From assembly GCF_004364125.1 (NCBI RefSeq), contig NZ_SNZV01000007.1, forward strand, positions 124,001 to 188,000: DNA of 64,000 bases, given 5' to 3'. Every line of letters starts with the position of its first letter. The first letter of the stretch is position 1. The notes below the pieces were generated by a model, which had not been told where the DNA came from, searched no databases, and saw only the letters and a program-made list of their open reading frames with translations. This DNA comes from Sphingobacterium paludis (lineage in GTDB: Bacteria; Bacteroidota; Bacteroidia; Sphingobacteriales; Sphingobacteriaceae). Positions 1-7,662 of this stretch are shown in pieces. The position numbers and the translations under genes were made by a program.

Positions 1-272
1 GTCTGGGACCGCTTCGCCATACCAATACGAAACAAAAACTGAGCCCTATACTCGGCTTTGAGGGTTATGCCACTATTCTAGATGCCTTAGATCCGGCAAT
101 AGCACCACCTATTTTTGCTATCGGCGGTGTCGAAGAACGCGATATCGCTCCACTTAAAAAAATCGGCCTCTATGGCATCGCCCTCTCCAAACATATTCAA
201 GACAACTTCGCCAATCCACACTACATAGTGTATTTAAACAACTTAATTCATGAACACGAAACTAAACATTAG
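1..272 (+). CDS. ThiE/TenI-family protein, C-terminal part (cut by window start)
   Basis: The reading frame is open from base 3 and ends at TAG 270-272, giving the last 89 residues. It carries the C-terminal signature of the thiamine phosphate synthase superfamily: GPLRHTNTK (phosphate/pyrophosphate-binding region), [10 protein letters not shown] and the AIGGV turn of the TIM barrel. It overlaps thiG by 23 bases, so the two genes are translationally linked in the thiazole operon. A second, complete ThiE lies at 4872-5504. This copy could therefore be the true ThiE of the de novo operon or a TenI-type thiazole tautomerase, which belongs to the same fold and is often linked to thiG. The visible part does not decide between them. 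Confidence 0.85.
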   Translation, partial: LGPLRHTNTKQKLSPILGFEGYATILDALDPAIAPPIFAIGGVEERDIAPLKKIGLYGIALSKHIQDNFANPHYIVYLNNLIHEHETKH

Positions 273-1026
273 CGGTAGGCTATTTGACTCGAGACTATTT
301 CTTGGCACTGGCAAATTTGGCTCGGCAAAGCTGATGGAAGAGGCTATCCGCACATCAGCTACAGAAATGGTTACGGTCGCGCTGAAACGCATCGACATGG
401 AGACCAATACCGACGAGATACTTAGCCACATACCGCAAGACAAGGTACAGCTGCTACCGAATACCTCGGGCGCACGAACTGCGCAGGAAGCCGTGTTGGC
501 CGCTCAGCTTGCGCGCGAAGCGATGGAAACCAACTGGGTGAAGCTAGAGATACATCCAGACCCCAGGTACCTGCTACCCGACCCCATAGAAACATTACGG
601 GCCTGCGAGGAGCTGGCGAAAGCTGGCTTTATCGTTCTGCCCTACATCCATGCAGACCCCGTACTGTGCAAACGCCTGGAAGATGTGGGCACAGCGGCCG
701 TCATGCCTTTGGGATCGACTATTGGAAGCAACCAAGGGTTAAAAACCATTGATTTTTTAGCAATCATCATTGAACAAAGTACCGTGCCGGTTATTGTAGA
801 CGCGGGAATCGGCTCGCCTTCCGACGCGGCCAAAGCCATGGAGCTCGGAGCTGATGCCGTATTGGTCAATACGGCTATTGCCACCGCAAAAGACCCGGCC
901 TTGGTTGCAGAGGCTTTTGCACTAGCCGTTCAAGCAGGAAGAATGGCTTACCAAGCAAGCTTGAGGGCGCCCGCAAACCAAGCGTCTGCAAGCAGTCCGT
1001 TAACCAGCTTTTTAACCAAAACATAA
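250..1026 (+). CDS. thiG: Thiazole synthase ThiG
   Basis: This 258-residue protein is of normal length for ThiG, the TIM-barrel enzyme that builds the thiazole phosphate ring of thiamine from deoxyxylulose 5-phosphate, dehydroglycine (from ThiH) and the ThiS thiocarboxylate. Family marks seen are the WVKLEIHPD segment near residue 100, where the Schiff-base lysine lies, and the [13 protein letters not shown] phosphate-binding segment near residues 155-170. It overlaps the upstream ThiE/TenI gene and is followed after 4 bases by thiH, its functional partner. ThiS and ThiC are not in the window and presumably lie upstream. The last 25 residues are low in conservation. Confidence 0.96.
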   Translation: MNTKLNISGRLFDSRLFLGTGKFGSAKLMEEAIRTSATEMVTVALKRIDMETNTDEILSHIPQDKVQLLPNTSGARTAQEAVLAAQLAREAMETNWVKLEIHPDPRYLLPDPIETLRACEELAKAGFIVLPYIHADPVLCKRLEDVGTAAVMPLGSTIGSNQGLKTIDFLAIIIEQSTVPVIVDAGIGSPSDAAKAMELGADAVLVNTAIATAKDPALVAEAFALAVQAGRMAYQASLRAPANQASASSPLTSFLTKT

Positions 1027-1030
1027 CGTC

Positions 1031-2152
1031 ATGAACACGACTTTTAGCGATGTCTTTTTGCAGTACCAGTGGGATGATATCAAACAGCAAATCGAAAACT
1101 GTAGGGCGGCGGATGTGCAACAAGCGCTATCGAAGAACAAACGGAATCTGCACGATTTTCTGGCACTTCTATCGCCCGCGGCGAAACCCTTTCTGGAGGA
1201 AATGGCACAACGTTCTCATCAGTTAACGGTGCAGCGCTTCGGCAAAAACATCCAGCTTTATGCTCCGCTCTACCTAAGCAATGAGTGCCATAATATTTGT
1301 ACCTATTGTGGTTTCAGCATGGATAATAAAATAAGAAGACGAACACTATCCGGTGGCGAGATCCAGCTGGAAGCGCAAGCACTTCGCCAAATGGGTTTTC
1401 AACATGTGTTGTTGGTTTCAGGAGAAGCGAACAACAGTGTAAATACACCTTACTTTTTACAGGCAATAGCACAGATCAAGCCGCTGTTTCCACAAATATC
1501 CATCGAGGTGCAGCCTTTGGATCAGGAAGACTATGTCGCGTTACGCCACGCTCAAGTGAATGCCGTATTGGTTTACCAAGAAACCTACCATCAGGAAGTC
1601 TATAAAAACTATCATCCAAAAGGCAAAAAATCGAACTTTGATTACCGCCTTGCCACACCCGATCGGATTGGAGCTGCTGGTATGCATAAGATCGGCCTAG
1701 GGGTATTGTTGGGTCTGGAAGACTGGCGCGTGGATAGTTTTTTCAATGCGCTCCATATCGACTACCTACAAAAGCGCTACTGGCAGACCAAGTATTCCGT
1801 CTCCTTCCCGCGATTGCGTCCGGCAGAAGGTGTAGAGGCACCAAATTTTATGATGGATGATGCAGATTTACTACAGCTCATCTGTGCCTATCGCCTTTGG
1901 AATGCTGATCTCGAAATATCCCTATCCACCCGGGAGGAAGAAATTTTCCGTAATCACGTCATTCCATTGGGCGTAACATCCATGAGTGCTGCATCCAAAA
2001 CAAATCCCGGTGGTTACGTCGTTGAACCAAGCTCCTTGGAGCAATTCGAAATCAGCGATGAGCGTCCGGTAGCTGCCATCGTCAGTCAGATTAGGCAAGC
2101 TGGATATCAACCGGTCTGGAAAGATTGGCAGCCTGAATTTATAGGAAATTAA
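1031..2152 (+). CDS. thiH: 2-iminoacetate synthase ThiH (radical SAM)
   Basis: A 373-residue radical SAM enzyme that cleaves tyrosine to dehydroglycine and p-cresol, feeding ThiG. The CxxxCxxC motif that binds the 4Fe-4S cluster is visible as Cys86, Cys90 and Cys93 in ECHNICTYCGFS. The SGE segment (VSGEANNS) and the C-terminal region FRNHVIPLGVTSMSAASKTNPGG are typical of ThiH. The gene starts 4 bases after the thiG stop, so both are co-transcribed. Tyrosine-dependent ThiH, rather than the glycine oxidase ThiO, suits an organism able to live at low oxygen. Confidence 0.96.
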   Translation: MNTTFSDVFLQYQWDDIKQQIENCRAADVQQALSKNKRNLHDFLALLSPAAKPFLEEMAQRSHQLTVQRFGKNIQLYAPLYLSNECHNICTYCGFSMDNKIRRRTLSGGEIQLEAQALRQMGFQHVLLVSGEANNSVNTPYFLQAIAQIKPLFPQISIEVQPLDQEDYVALRHAQVNAVLVYQETYHQEVYKNYHPKGKKSNFDYRLATPDRIGAAGMHKIGLGVLLGLEDWRVDSFFNALHIDYLQKRYWQTKYSVSFPRLRPAEGVEAPNFMMDDADLLQLICAYRLWNADLEISLSTREEEIFRNHVIPLGVTSMSAASKTNPGGYVVEPSSLEQFEISDERPVAAIVSQIRQAGYQPVWKDWQPEFIGN

Positions 2153-2242
2153 ACGTATCAACGATCCATGATGGCCAAACACAAACACGCAAAAAAAAAA
2201 GAGAATATGCGATATGGTCTTTAAAAAACATACGATTTATAT

Positions 2243-2956
2243 ATGAAACTGACGAAGGAACAAATAATGCGCTATAAAAAACATATATCGTTGCCCGGCA
2301 TTGGTATGGAAGGGCAATTAAAAATTAAGAAAGCGCGCGTATTGGTTGTTGGGGCGGGCGGCCTCGGTAGCCCACTTTGCTTATACCTTGCCGGCGCCGG
2401 CGTAGGCCATTTAGCCTGCGTTGACTTTGATCAAGTAGAAATTCACAACCTGCATCGCCAAGTCGCCCACACCGAACGTACCATCGGCATGCCAAAAGTG
2501 TATAGCTTGCAGAAGCAACTCATGCAACTTAACTCTGACATTGTTTTCGTGCCTATTCAGCAACGCGTCTCTGCCAGCAATATTCACGAGCTCATTCATG
2601 ATTACGATATCGTTATTGATGGATGTGACAATTTCAATACGCGCTATATCGTGAATGATGCTTGTGCTAGCGAGCAAAAGCCGCTTGTTTATGGTAGCGT
2701 GTTAAATTACGAGGTACAAATGGCTCTATTTAACCACGAGGGATCGAAAGACTTACGCGCCATATTCCCAGAACCGCCCCATCCGGATGATGTGCCCAGC
2801 TGCGACCTAAACGGTGTGCTAGCGACTACGCCCGGTATTCTAGCTTTGATGATGGCGCAGGAAACATTGAAGGTGTTGCTCGGTTTGCCGGTGCTACACA
2901 ACCAATGGCTTATCATGGACACCCTAAGCTGGGAATGCACGAAAATTTCCTTCTAA
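2243..2956 (+). CDS. thiF: HesA/MoeB/ThiF-family adenylyltransferase (ThiF role)
   Basis: A 237-residue E1-like enzyme that should adenylate the C-terminus of ThiS before sulfur transfer. The nucleotide-binding glycine motif VVGAGGLGSP is at residues 36-45, and DGCDNFNTRY and the LNGVLATTPGI region are conserved. A cysteine (PSCDLNGVL) sits at the usual catalytic crossover position. The two CxxC pairs that bind structural zinc in E. coli ThiF/MoeB are absent: the first position reads GSKDLRAIF, and the protein ends in SWECTKISF without a final CxxC. It lies 90 bases after thiH as the last gene of the operon. A MoeB role cannot be ruled out, but the context favours thiamine. Confidence 0.88.
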   Translation: MKLTKEQIMRYKKHISLPGIGMEGQLKIKKARVLVVGAGGLGSPLCLYLAGAGVGHLACVDFDQVEIHNLHRQVAHTERTIGMPKVYSLQKQLMQLNSDIVFVPIQQRVSASNIHELIHDYDIVIDGCDNFNTRYIVNDACASEQKPLVYGSVLNYEVQMALFNHEGSKDLRAIFPEPPHPDDVPSCDLNGVLATTPGILALMMAQETLKVLLGLPVLHNQWLIMDTLSWECTKISF

Positions 2957-3050
2957 AATGGATAAATTGCGTCCCAATCCACATTTAAAAAGCAGATGAT
3001 TTAATTGAATTAAAAAAATTGTATATTTAGGCTACCATATTAGCTTTAAG

Positions 3051-3440
3051 ATGTTTGCCAAACTAATCGCCATAGACTCGCAAAAAATAGGCACGGTATA
3101 TTTCCATGCTTTCGTTGTTAAAATGGATAAGGAAGAAGTCGGATTTGCTATGTATATAAATGATCTACCCGTTCCTCTTTTATACTTCTCTAGAGATCAA
3201 CCCGATAGTATCACCTTCAAGATCAACAACGAGCAGTTTCTATCGATTGTAAAAAACAGCAAATTTAATCGAGACGAACGGAAATCTTTGTACAAAGATT
3301 TCGAGTTTTTCCTCCGTATCATGGAGGAACGCGCTACCGCTTATATTTTCAAAACCGCTACGGTCAAGTATATCACCAACTCCAGGGACATTATTCGCTA
3401 TAAAAATTACTATATCGCCGGCCGTGTAGAGATGTTGTAA
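3051..3440 (+). CDS. Hypothetical protein, 129 aa
   Basis: I do not recognise this protein. It is 129 residues long, without a signal peptide, membrane segment or cysteine, and rich in charged residues in its middle (KFNRDERKSLYKDFEFFLR). It has an alternating beta/alpha look, with hydrophobic strands at the start (MFAKLIAIDSQ) and at the end (YKNYYIAGRVEML). It follows thiF after 94 bases on the same strand, behind an AT-rich spacer, so it may have its own promoter. The absence of overlapping frames and a codon use like that of its neighbours support a real gene. Confidence 0.6.
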   Translation: MFAKLIAIDSQKIGTVYFHAFVVKMDKEEVGFAMYINDLPVPLLYFSRDQPDSITFKINNEQFLSIVKNSKFNRDERKSLYKDFEFFLRIMEERATAYIFKTATVKYITNSRDIIRYKNYYIAGRVEML

Positions 3441-3483
3441 TGTGCCTTCGCAGGACTTTCTTTTTGTATAACAGGGCTTTGTT

Positions 3484-3671
3484 TTTTACTTGGATTGTCC
3501 AACTTACATCCCATCCGCCGCATGCCGCGGCAAGGCATTACTTTTATAGGCCAAAAGTAACAAAAGCCCGTCGCTTGAAACCTTTGCAGGGAAAGCTTGT
3601 GCGGGGGCAAATGTCTACATATTGCAAAGCTTTCGATGCGACATTTTGGTCAATAGTGGAATGTGCAAGTG
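3484..3671 (+). repeat. Dispersed intergenic element, copy A
   Basis: About 190 bases after the hypothetical gene align by eye with 58619-58810 at the other end of the window. Shared blocks are a TTTTTTAC start, a short palindrome of the form TACTTTT-N5/6-AAAAGTA (here 3538-3560), then GCTTGAAACCTTTG, GGGAA.GCTT and a GC.TTTCGA.GCGA.ATTT tail. Neither copy has a convincing open frame. Function is unknown; it resembles a small non-autonomous repeat or a structured RNA. Confidence 0.6.
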
Positions 3672-3720
3672 AGAAGTTAAAAGTCAAAAGTGAGAAGTTA
3701 AAAGTCAAAATCCAAAAGTG
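3668..3720 (+). repeat. 21-bp direct repeat (AGTGAGAAGTTAAAAGTCAAA) x2 plus partial
   Basis: Two exact 21-base units lie at 3668-3688 and 3689-3709, with a decayed third. The reverse-complement theme (TTTTGACTT.TCAC) recurs at about 17985-18045 and 53960-54345, always between genes. Confidence 0.75.
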
Positions 3721-3734
3721 AAAATTTCTAAAAT

Positions 3735-3863
3735 CTAAGTACTATCATCTACATACTATTATCTAAATACTACTATCTAAGTACTATCATCTATCTACTA
3801 CTATCTAAGTACTATCATCTATCCACTACTATCTAAGTACTATCATCTATCTACTACTATCTA
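3735..3863 (+). repeat. 28-bp tandem repeat array
   Basis: Units of 28 bases begin CTAAGTACTATCATCTA. Full units are at 3735-3762, 3777-3804, 3805-3832 and 3833-3860, with a 14-base half unit at 3763-3776. The 28-mer itself is made of two similar 14-base halves. The array lies just upstream of the TPP riboswitch and so within the probable promoter region of the thiM operon. Confidence 0.85.
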
Positions 3864-3923
3864 ACTTACATACGCAATACTCATTACCCATTACTCAATA
3901 CTTTTTATTAAATTTGACTGGCT

Positions 3924-3996
3924 TTGGGGGTATTCTGAAAAGAATTGAGACAGTCCCTTTGAACCTGATCCGGTTAATACTGGCGTAGGGAAAAGC
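3924..3996 (+). promoter_or_regulatory. TPP riboswitch (THI element)
   Basis: The conserved core is present: GGGGG start, ATTGAGA (matching CTGAGA), then CCCTTTGAACCTGATCCGG, the TTAATACTGGCGTAGGGAA closing arm. It binds thiamine pyrophosphate and should lower expression of the downstream thiM-thiE-thiD-tenA operon when thiamine is plentiful. It lies 82 bases upstream of the thiM start. I could not single out a clear downstream terminator, so control may act on transcription or on translation. Confidence 0.95.
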
Positions 3997-4078
3997 GTTT
4001 GCGATATCTATCTATAATCGACGTTTTCCTATTCCATGCTGTTTCCCCAAAAGCCTGCGGACATTTAACATTATTGTC

Positions 4079-4882
4079 ATGGAACAACAGATTATTCAAC
4101 AATTACATCAGCTGAGGCAGCAATCGCCATTGGTGCACAACATTACCAACTTTGTGGTGATGAACAATACGGCTAACGCCTTACTGGCCATCGGTGCATC
4201 GCCGGTGATGGTTCATAGCTCTCGGGAGGTCAAAGACGTCGTTACCATTAGCGGCGCATTGGTTATTAACATTGGGACACTCAGTGAGGAATGGGCAGAC
4301 GCCATGCTGATCGCGGCAAAACATGCTGCTCAAATTGGCTGTCCATGGGTGCTGGATCCTGTTGGCGCAGGCATATCACCCTTTCGGAATGAGGTTTTAA
4401 AGGAACTGTTAGACCACAGGCCTACCGCCATACGCGGGAACGCTTCAGAGATTATTGCACTGGCAAGCTTTGCACAGACGGGCGGAAAAGGTGTTGACAG
4501 CATAGCCCGTAGCGCTGACGCCGTCTCCTCGGGCAAAGTGCTCCAAGAAAAATACGGCGCGCAGGTGTGTATATCGGGCGAAACAGACTACGTTATCGGA
4601 AAGGATAGTTGGGCCGAAGTTAACAATGGAAGTATACTGATGACGAAAGTTACCGGCTTGGGGTGCACCGCATCGGCTCTTGTGGCGGCATTTCTTGCGC
4701 TGCGTCAAGATCCTTTCGCTGAAGCCTTGGCAGGCGTAAGCCTCTGTAGCCTGGCGGGCGAGTTGGCAGCACGGCAATCCATTGGTCCGGGAACCTTACA
4801 ACTCAACCTCTACGATACGCTCCATAATCTTAGCGATGATGAGATTCGCATTCATCTAAACGTAAAAGAGCATGCCTATTAA
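4079..4882 (+). CDS. thiM: Hydroxyethylthiazole kinase ThiM
   Basis: A 267-residue ribokinase-like enzyme that phosphorylates 4-methyl-5-(2-hydroxyethyl)thiazole in thiamine salvage. Seen are the N-terminal substrate region VHNITNFVVMNNTANALLAIGASPVM, the DPVGAG motif at about 99-104, RGNASEI near 120 and the ATP/anion-hole motif TKVTGLGCTASA with the catalytic cysteine near 200. It is the first gene behind the TPP riboswitch and overlaps the following thiE by 11 bases. Confidence 0.96.
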   Translation: MEQQIIQQLHQLRQQSPLVHNITNFVVMNNTANALLAIGASPVMVHSSREVKDVVTISGALVINIGTLSEEWADAMLIAAKHAAQIGCPWVLDPVGAGISPFRNEVLKELLDHRPTAIRGNASEIIALASFAQTGGKGVDSIARSADAVSSGKVLQEKYGAQVCISGETDYVIGKDSWAEVNNGSILMTKVTGLGCTASALVAAFLALRQDPFAEALAGVSLCSLAGELAARQSIGPGTLQLNLYDTLHNLSDDEIRIHLNVKEHAY

Positions 4883-5504
4883 TTCGGGCTTTCCCTATCC
4901 GCTATACCTTGTTATCTCGGAGCGAGACTGTGCAGGCCGTCCTCTACTTTGGGTAGCCGAAGAGGCTATCCGCGGCGGGGTGGACATCATACAGTTACGT
5001 GAAAAAGAGATGTCGAACGATGCTTTTTTAAAGCAAGCCCGTGCCTTAAAGAAGCTGACCGATAAATTTGGTATCCCCTTGGTAATTAACGACGCTGTCG
5101 ACATCGCTATCGCGGTAGAAGCCTGGGGCGTTCATGTCGGCCAACAAGACAGCGCCCCCTTAGAAATTGCCGAGAAATTTGCAGATCGCCTGCATATCGG
5201 ATGGTCCTTGGAGGATATTGCCCAGCTGGAGAGCGAGCAGATGGCAGCCGTAGACCACTTGGGTCTTAGCCCCATTTATGCAACAGCAACAAAAACGGAT
5301 ACGATCACAGAATGGGGTATCGACGGAATCAGCGAGGTAAGAAAAATGACCGATAAACCGTTGATCGCAATCGGCCGGATGCATGCAGGGAATGCCGTTG
5401 CCGCGTTGGCGGCCGGTGCCAACAGCATCGCCGTGGTATCTTCCATTTGCCAAGCCCCTGATCCGAGAGCTGCCAGTCAACAATTAAAGAATTTACTATT
5501 ATGA
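4872..5504 (+). CDS. thiE: Thiamine phosphate synthase ThiE
   Basis: A 210-residue TIM-barrel enzyme that joins HMP pyrophosphate with thiazole phosphate. All ThiE marks are in order: IQLREK near residue 40, VINDAVDIAIAV near 72, GVHVGQQD near 90, SPIYATATKTD near 137-147 (pyrophosphate binding), AIGRMHAGN near 175 and IAVVSSI near 195. It sits between thiM and thiD, the other salvage enzymes, and overlaps thiD by 4 bases. It is a paralogue of the truncated gene at the start of the window and is the better candidate for the genuine synthase. Confidence 0.94.
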   Translation: MPINSGFPYPLYLVISERDCAGRPLLWVAEEAIRGGVDIIQLREKEMSNDAFLKQARALKKLTDKFGIPLVINDAVDIAIAVEAWGVHVGQQDSAPLEIAEKFADRLHIGWSLEDIAQLESEQMAAVDHLGLSPIYATATKTDTITEWGIDGISEVRKMTDKPLIAIGRMHAGNAVAALAAGANSIAVVSSICQAPDPRAASQQLKNLLL

Positions 5505-6340
5505 TAGATAGGAGAACACAGCGAGTTCCGACGGTGCTAAGCATCGCTGGATTTGATGGAAGCGGGGGTGCCGGTATTCAGGCCGACACCAAAACAATAT
5601 CGGCGTTAGGCTGCTATGCGATGAATGTACTTACGGCCCTCCCCGTTCAAAACACACAAGGTGTTCGCAACATTTATGACATCCCGACCGATGCGGTGCG
5701 GGAACAGTTGGATGCTATATTTGACGATATCCCACCAGATGCCATCAAGATAGGCATGGTACATAGCGTCGCCTTGGTACGCTGCATCAGTGATTACCTG
5801 CACGCGTATACGGGTCCGATCACGTTTGATCCGGTTATGGTATCGACCAGTGGACATCAATTGATACAAGAAGACACCATACAAGCATGTATAGCGGAAC
5901 TTTTTCCGAAAGCGACCGTTATCACCCCCAATTTAGATGAAGTCTCTGTACTCGTGGGGCGCAGTATTAACACGCCGGAAGCCATGCAAGCGGCGGGCAC
6001 CACGCTGTTGTCTATGGGCTGCAATGCTGTTCTTGTAAAGGGCGGACATTTAAGTAGCGACACGCTTAGCACCTTCCTTATGCAACAATCCGGCCTCACG
6101 ACGCGATACGAGTCCTCGCGTATAGCAACACAAAACACCCATGGATCTGGATGTACCCTATCGTCGGCCATCGCTAGCTTTATGGCGCAAGGGAAAACGT
6201 TGGATGACGCTGTTTCAAGCAGTTTGGACTATGTACACCAAGCAATTCAGGGTAGTAAAAACCTTCGTATAGGAAAAGGCAACGGACCTTTAAATCATTT
6301 TTTTAATCCCCAAAAACTCATTCACTATGAAATGGACTGA
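5501..6340 (+). CDS. thiD: Hydroxymethylpyrimidine/phosphomethylpyrimidine kinase ThiD
   Basis: A 279-residue ribokinase-family enzyme that phosphorylates HMP twice to HMP-PP. The N-terminal SIAGFDGSGGAGIQADTKT motif, TFDPVMVSTSG near residue 110, TPNLDE near 145 and the C-terminal THGSGCTLSSAIAS motif (anion hole and catalytic Asp/Cys region) are intact. The start overlaps the thiE stop (ATGA) and the stop overlaps tenA by 14 bases, so the four genes form a tightly coupled operon. Confidence 0.95.
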   Translation: MIDRRTQRVPTVLSIAGFDGSGGAGIQADTKTISALGCYAMNVLTALPVQNTQGVRNIYDIPTDAVREQLDAIFDDIPPDAIKIGMVHSVALVRCISDYLHAYTGPITFDPVMVSTSGHQLIQEDTIQACIAELFPKATVITPNLDEVSVLVGRSINTPEAMQAAGTTLLSMGCNAVLVKGGHLSSDTLSTFLMQQSGLTTRYESSRIATQNTHGSGCTLSSAIASFMAQGKTLDDAVSSSLDYVHQAIQGSKNLRIGKGNGPLNHFFNPQKLIHYEMD

Positions 6341-6980
6341 TAAAGCTTGGGAAAGCATACAGCCCCTACTGGATACTATCTTTCACATGCCATTTATTCA
6401 AGAACTTCAATCGGGAACATTACCCCTTGCAAAGTTTCAATTTTATATGCAGCAAGACGCTAAATACCTGGAACATTTTGGTCGTGTGCTGGCGGTGCTA
6501 GGCAGCAAATCACCGGACAATGTTCAAGCGTTGGATTTTTTTGACTTTGGCAAAAATGCATTAGTTGTCGAAAAGCTGTTGCATGAAACTTATTTCACGC
6601 AATTCGGCATGGCAAGCGACCAGGAGATCGTGATGGGGCCAATATGCCATCATTATGTACATTATCTGAAAAGCGTGGCCGCCTTTGAACCTTTGGAGGT
6701 CGCCGTGGCCGCCGTGCTACCGTGCTTTTGGATCTACAAAGTGGTGGGCGACACCATTTTTGCAAACCAATCTACCTCGCAAAATCCCTATGAAGCTTGG
6801 ATCGCGACATACAGCGGAACCGATTTTGCAGACGGCGTAACTTTGGCCAAACATTACGTCGACACAATGGCCGAGCAAACGACCGAAGCCATGCAAACGC
6901 GTATGTTCGAGGCTTTCCTCTCCGCTTCACGCCTAGAATATATGTTTTGGGAAGCTGCCTACTTGCAGAAAGGCTGGTGA
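6327..6980 (+). CDS. tenA: Thiaminase II / aminopyrimidine aminohydrolase TenA
   Basis: A 217-residue all-helical TenA protein of the type that hydrolyses formylaminopyrimidine/aminopyrimidine breakdown products of thiamine to HMP. The catalytic cysteine is seen in VLPCFWIYKVVG (Cys133), and the conserved C-terminal glutamate in SRLEYMFWEAAY near residue 205. This makes it a TenA_C-type enzyme. It is the last gene of the salvage operon and supplies HMP to ThiD. A bidirectional terminator follows after about 50 bases. Confidence 0.94.
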   Translation: MKWTDKAWESIQPLLDTIFHMPFIQELQSGTLPLAKFQFYMQQDAKYLEHFGRVLAVLGSKSPDNVQALDFFDFGKNALVVEKLLHETYFTQFGMASDQEIVMGPICHHYVHYLKSVAAFEPLEVAVAAVLPCFWIYKVVGDTIFANQSTSQNPYEAWIATYSGTDFADGVTLAKHYVDTMAEQTTEAMQTRMFEAFLSASRLEYMFWEAAYLQKGW

Positions 6981-7030
6981 GACCAAACGCCATCCCGCCA
7001 AAACTACAGCGAGCACGATGAACAAAAAAA

Positions 7031-7070
7031 ACCGTCGTAAGCCTTTCAGTAGGGCTTACGACGGTTTTTA
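7031..7070. terminator. Bidirectional rho-independent terminator
   Basis: A perfect 13-bp stem, ACCGTCGTAAGCC (7031-7043) with GGCTTACGACGGT (7053-7065), is flanked by A-run and T-run. It can end both the plus-strand tenA transcript and the minus-strand lipoprotein transcript that converge here. Confidence 0.93.
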
Positions 7071-7090
7071 ACATGTTGGACCGTGTTGTA

Positions 7091-7606
7091 TTAGTTTAAT
7101 ATCACTATTTCGACACGTCTATTCTTCTGCCGGCCTTCTGGCGTTTTATTATCCGACACGGGCTTGCTTTGCCCTAGGCCTTTTGTCGCGATGCGAGCCC
7201 CACTGATACCGGCGTCTTCCAAGAATTTTTTGACAGAAGCCGCGCGCTTATCAGACAACCACTTGTTGTAGTTTTCTTCACCAGTAGAATCCGTATGTCC
7301 ATCAACTCGAAGTTTTTTGGAGGTATCATTCTTCAATAATTTAGCCACTTTACTTAGCTCTACTTTCGCCTTGTCGGTCAAGTAGGATGAATTAGTGGGA
7401 AACAATAGGTCAGATGACAATGTAAACTTTATGCCCTCGTCTGTACGGGAAGCATTTTCAAACTCGCTTTTCACATTTTTTAAGCCGTCATCTGTTCCAT
7501 CTTTGGAAACCACGGCGCCCGGATTAACCATAATCGCTTTTTGCTTGCAAGCGCTAGCAGCAACAGTCAGTGTAAGAAATAGGGCAGCAGTACGTATATG
7601 TTTCAT
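7091..7606 (-). CDS. OmpA-family lipoprotein
   Basis: 171 residues. The N-terminus is a lipoprotein signal with lipobox ASAC (Cys20), so the protein should sit in a membrane facing the periplasm. Residues of about 60-171 form an OmpA-like peptidoglycan-binding domain: SSYLTDKAK, then DGHTDSTGEENYN, LSDKRAASVKKFL, IATKGLGQSKPV and the closing GRQKNRRVEIVI. This domain holds diaminopimelate in peptidoglycan and ties the envelope together. A purine-rich site (AAGGAG) precedes the ATG by about 6 bases, stronger than usual here. It is a single-gene unit ending at the shared terminator. Confidence 0.93.
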   Translation of the reverse strand: MKHIRTAALFLTLTVAASACKQKAIMVNPGAVVSKDGTDDGLKNVKSEFENASRTDEGIKFTLSSDLLFPTNSSYLTDKAKVELSKVAKLLKNDTSKKLRVDGHTDSTGEENYNKWLSDKRAASVKKFLEDAGISGARIATKGLGQSKPVSDNKTPEGRQKNRRVEIVILN

Positions 7607-7662
7607 GAAATCTCCTTTAGTCGTGCCGTAAATATAATGATTTTACACTTTTTCAGGCATAC

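Noticed and set aside
3440..3721. A 93-codon open frame after the 129-aa gene
   Set aside because: It covers dispersed element copy A and the 21-bp repeats, and overlaps the upstream stop. It reads as repeat DNA.
3735..3863. A CRISPR array
   Set aside because: The 28-bp units are contiguous without unique spacers, non-palindromic and have no cas genes nearby. It is a plain tandem repeat.
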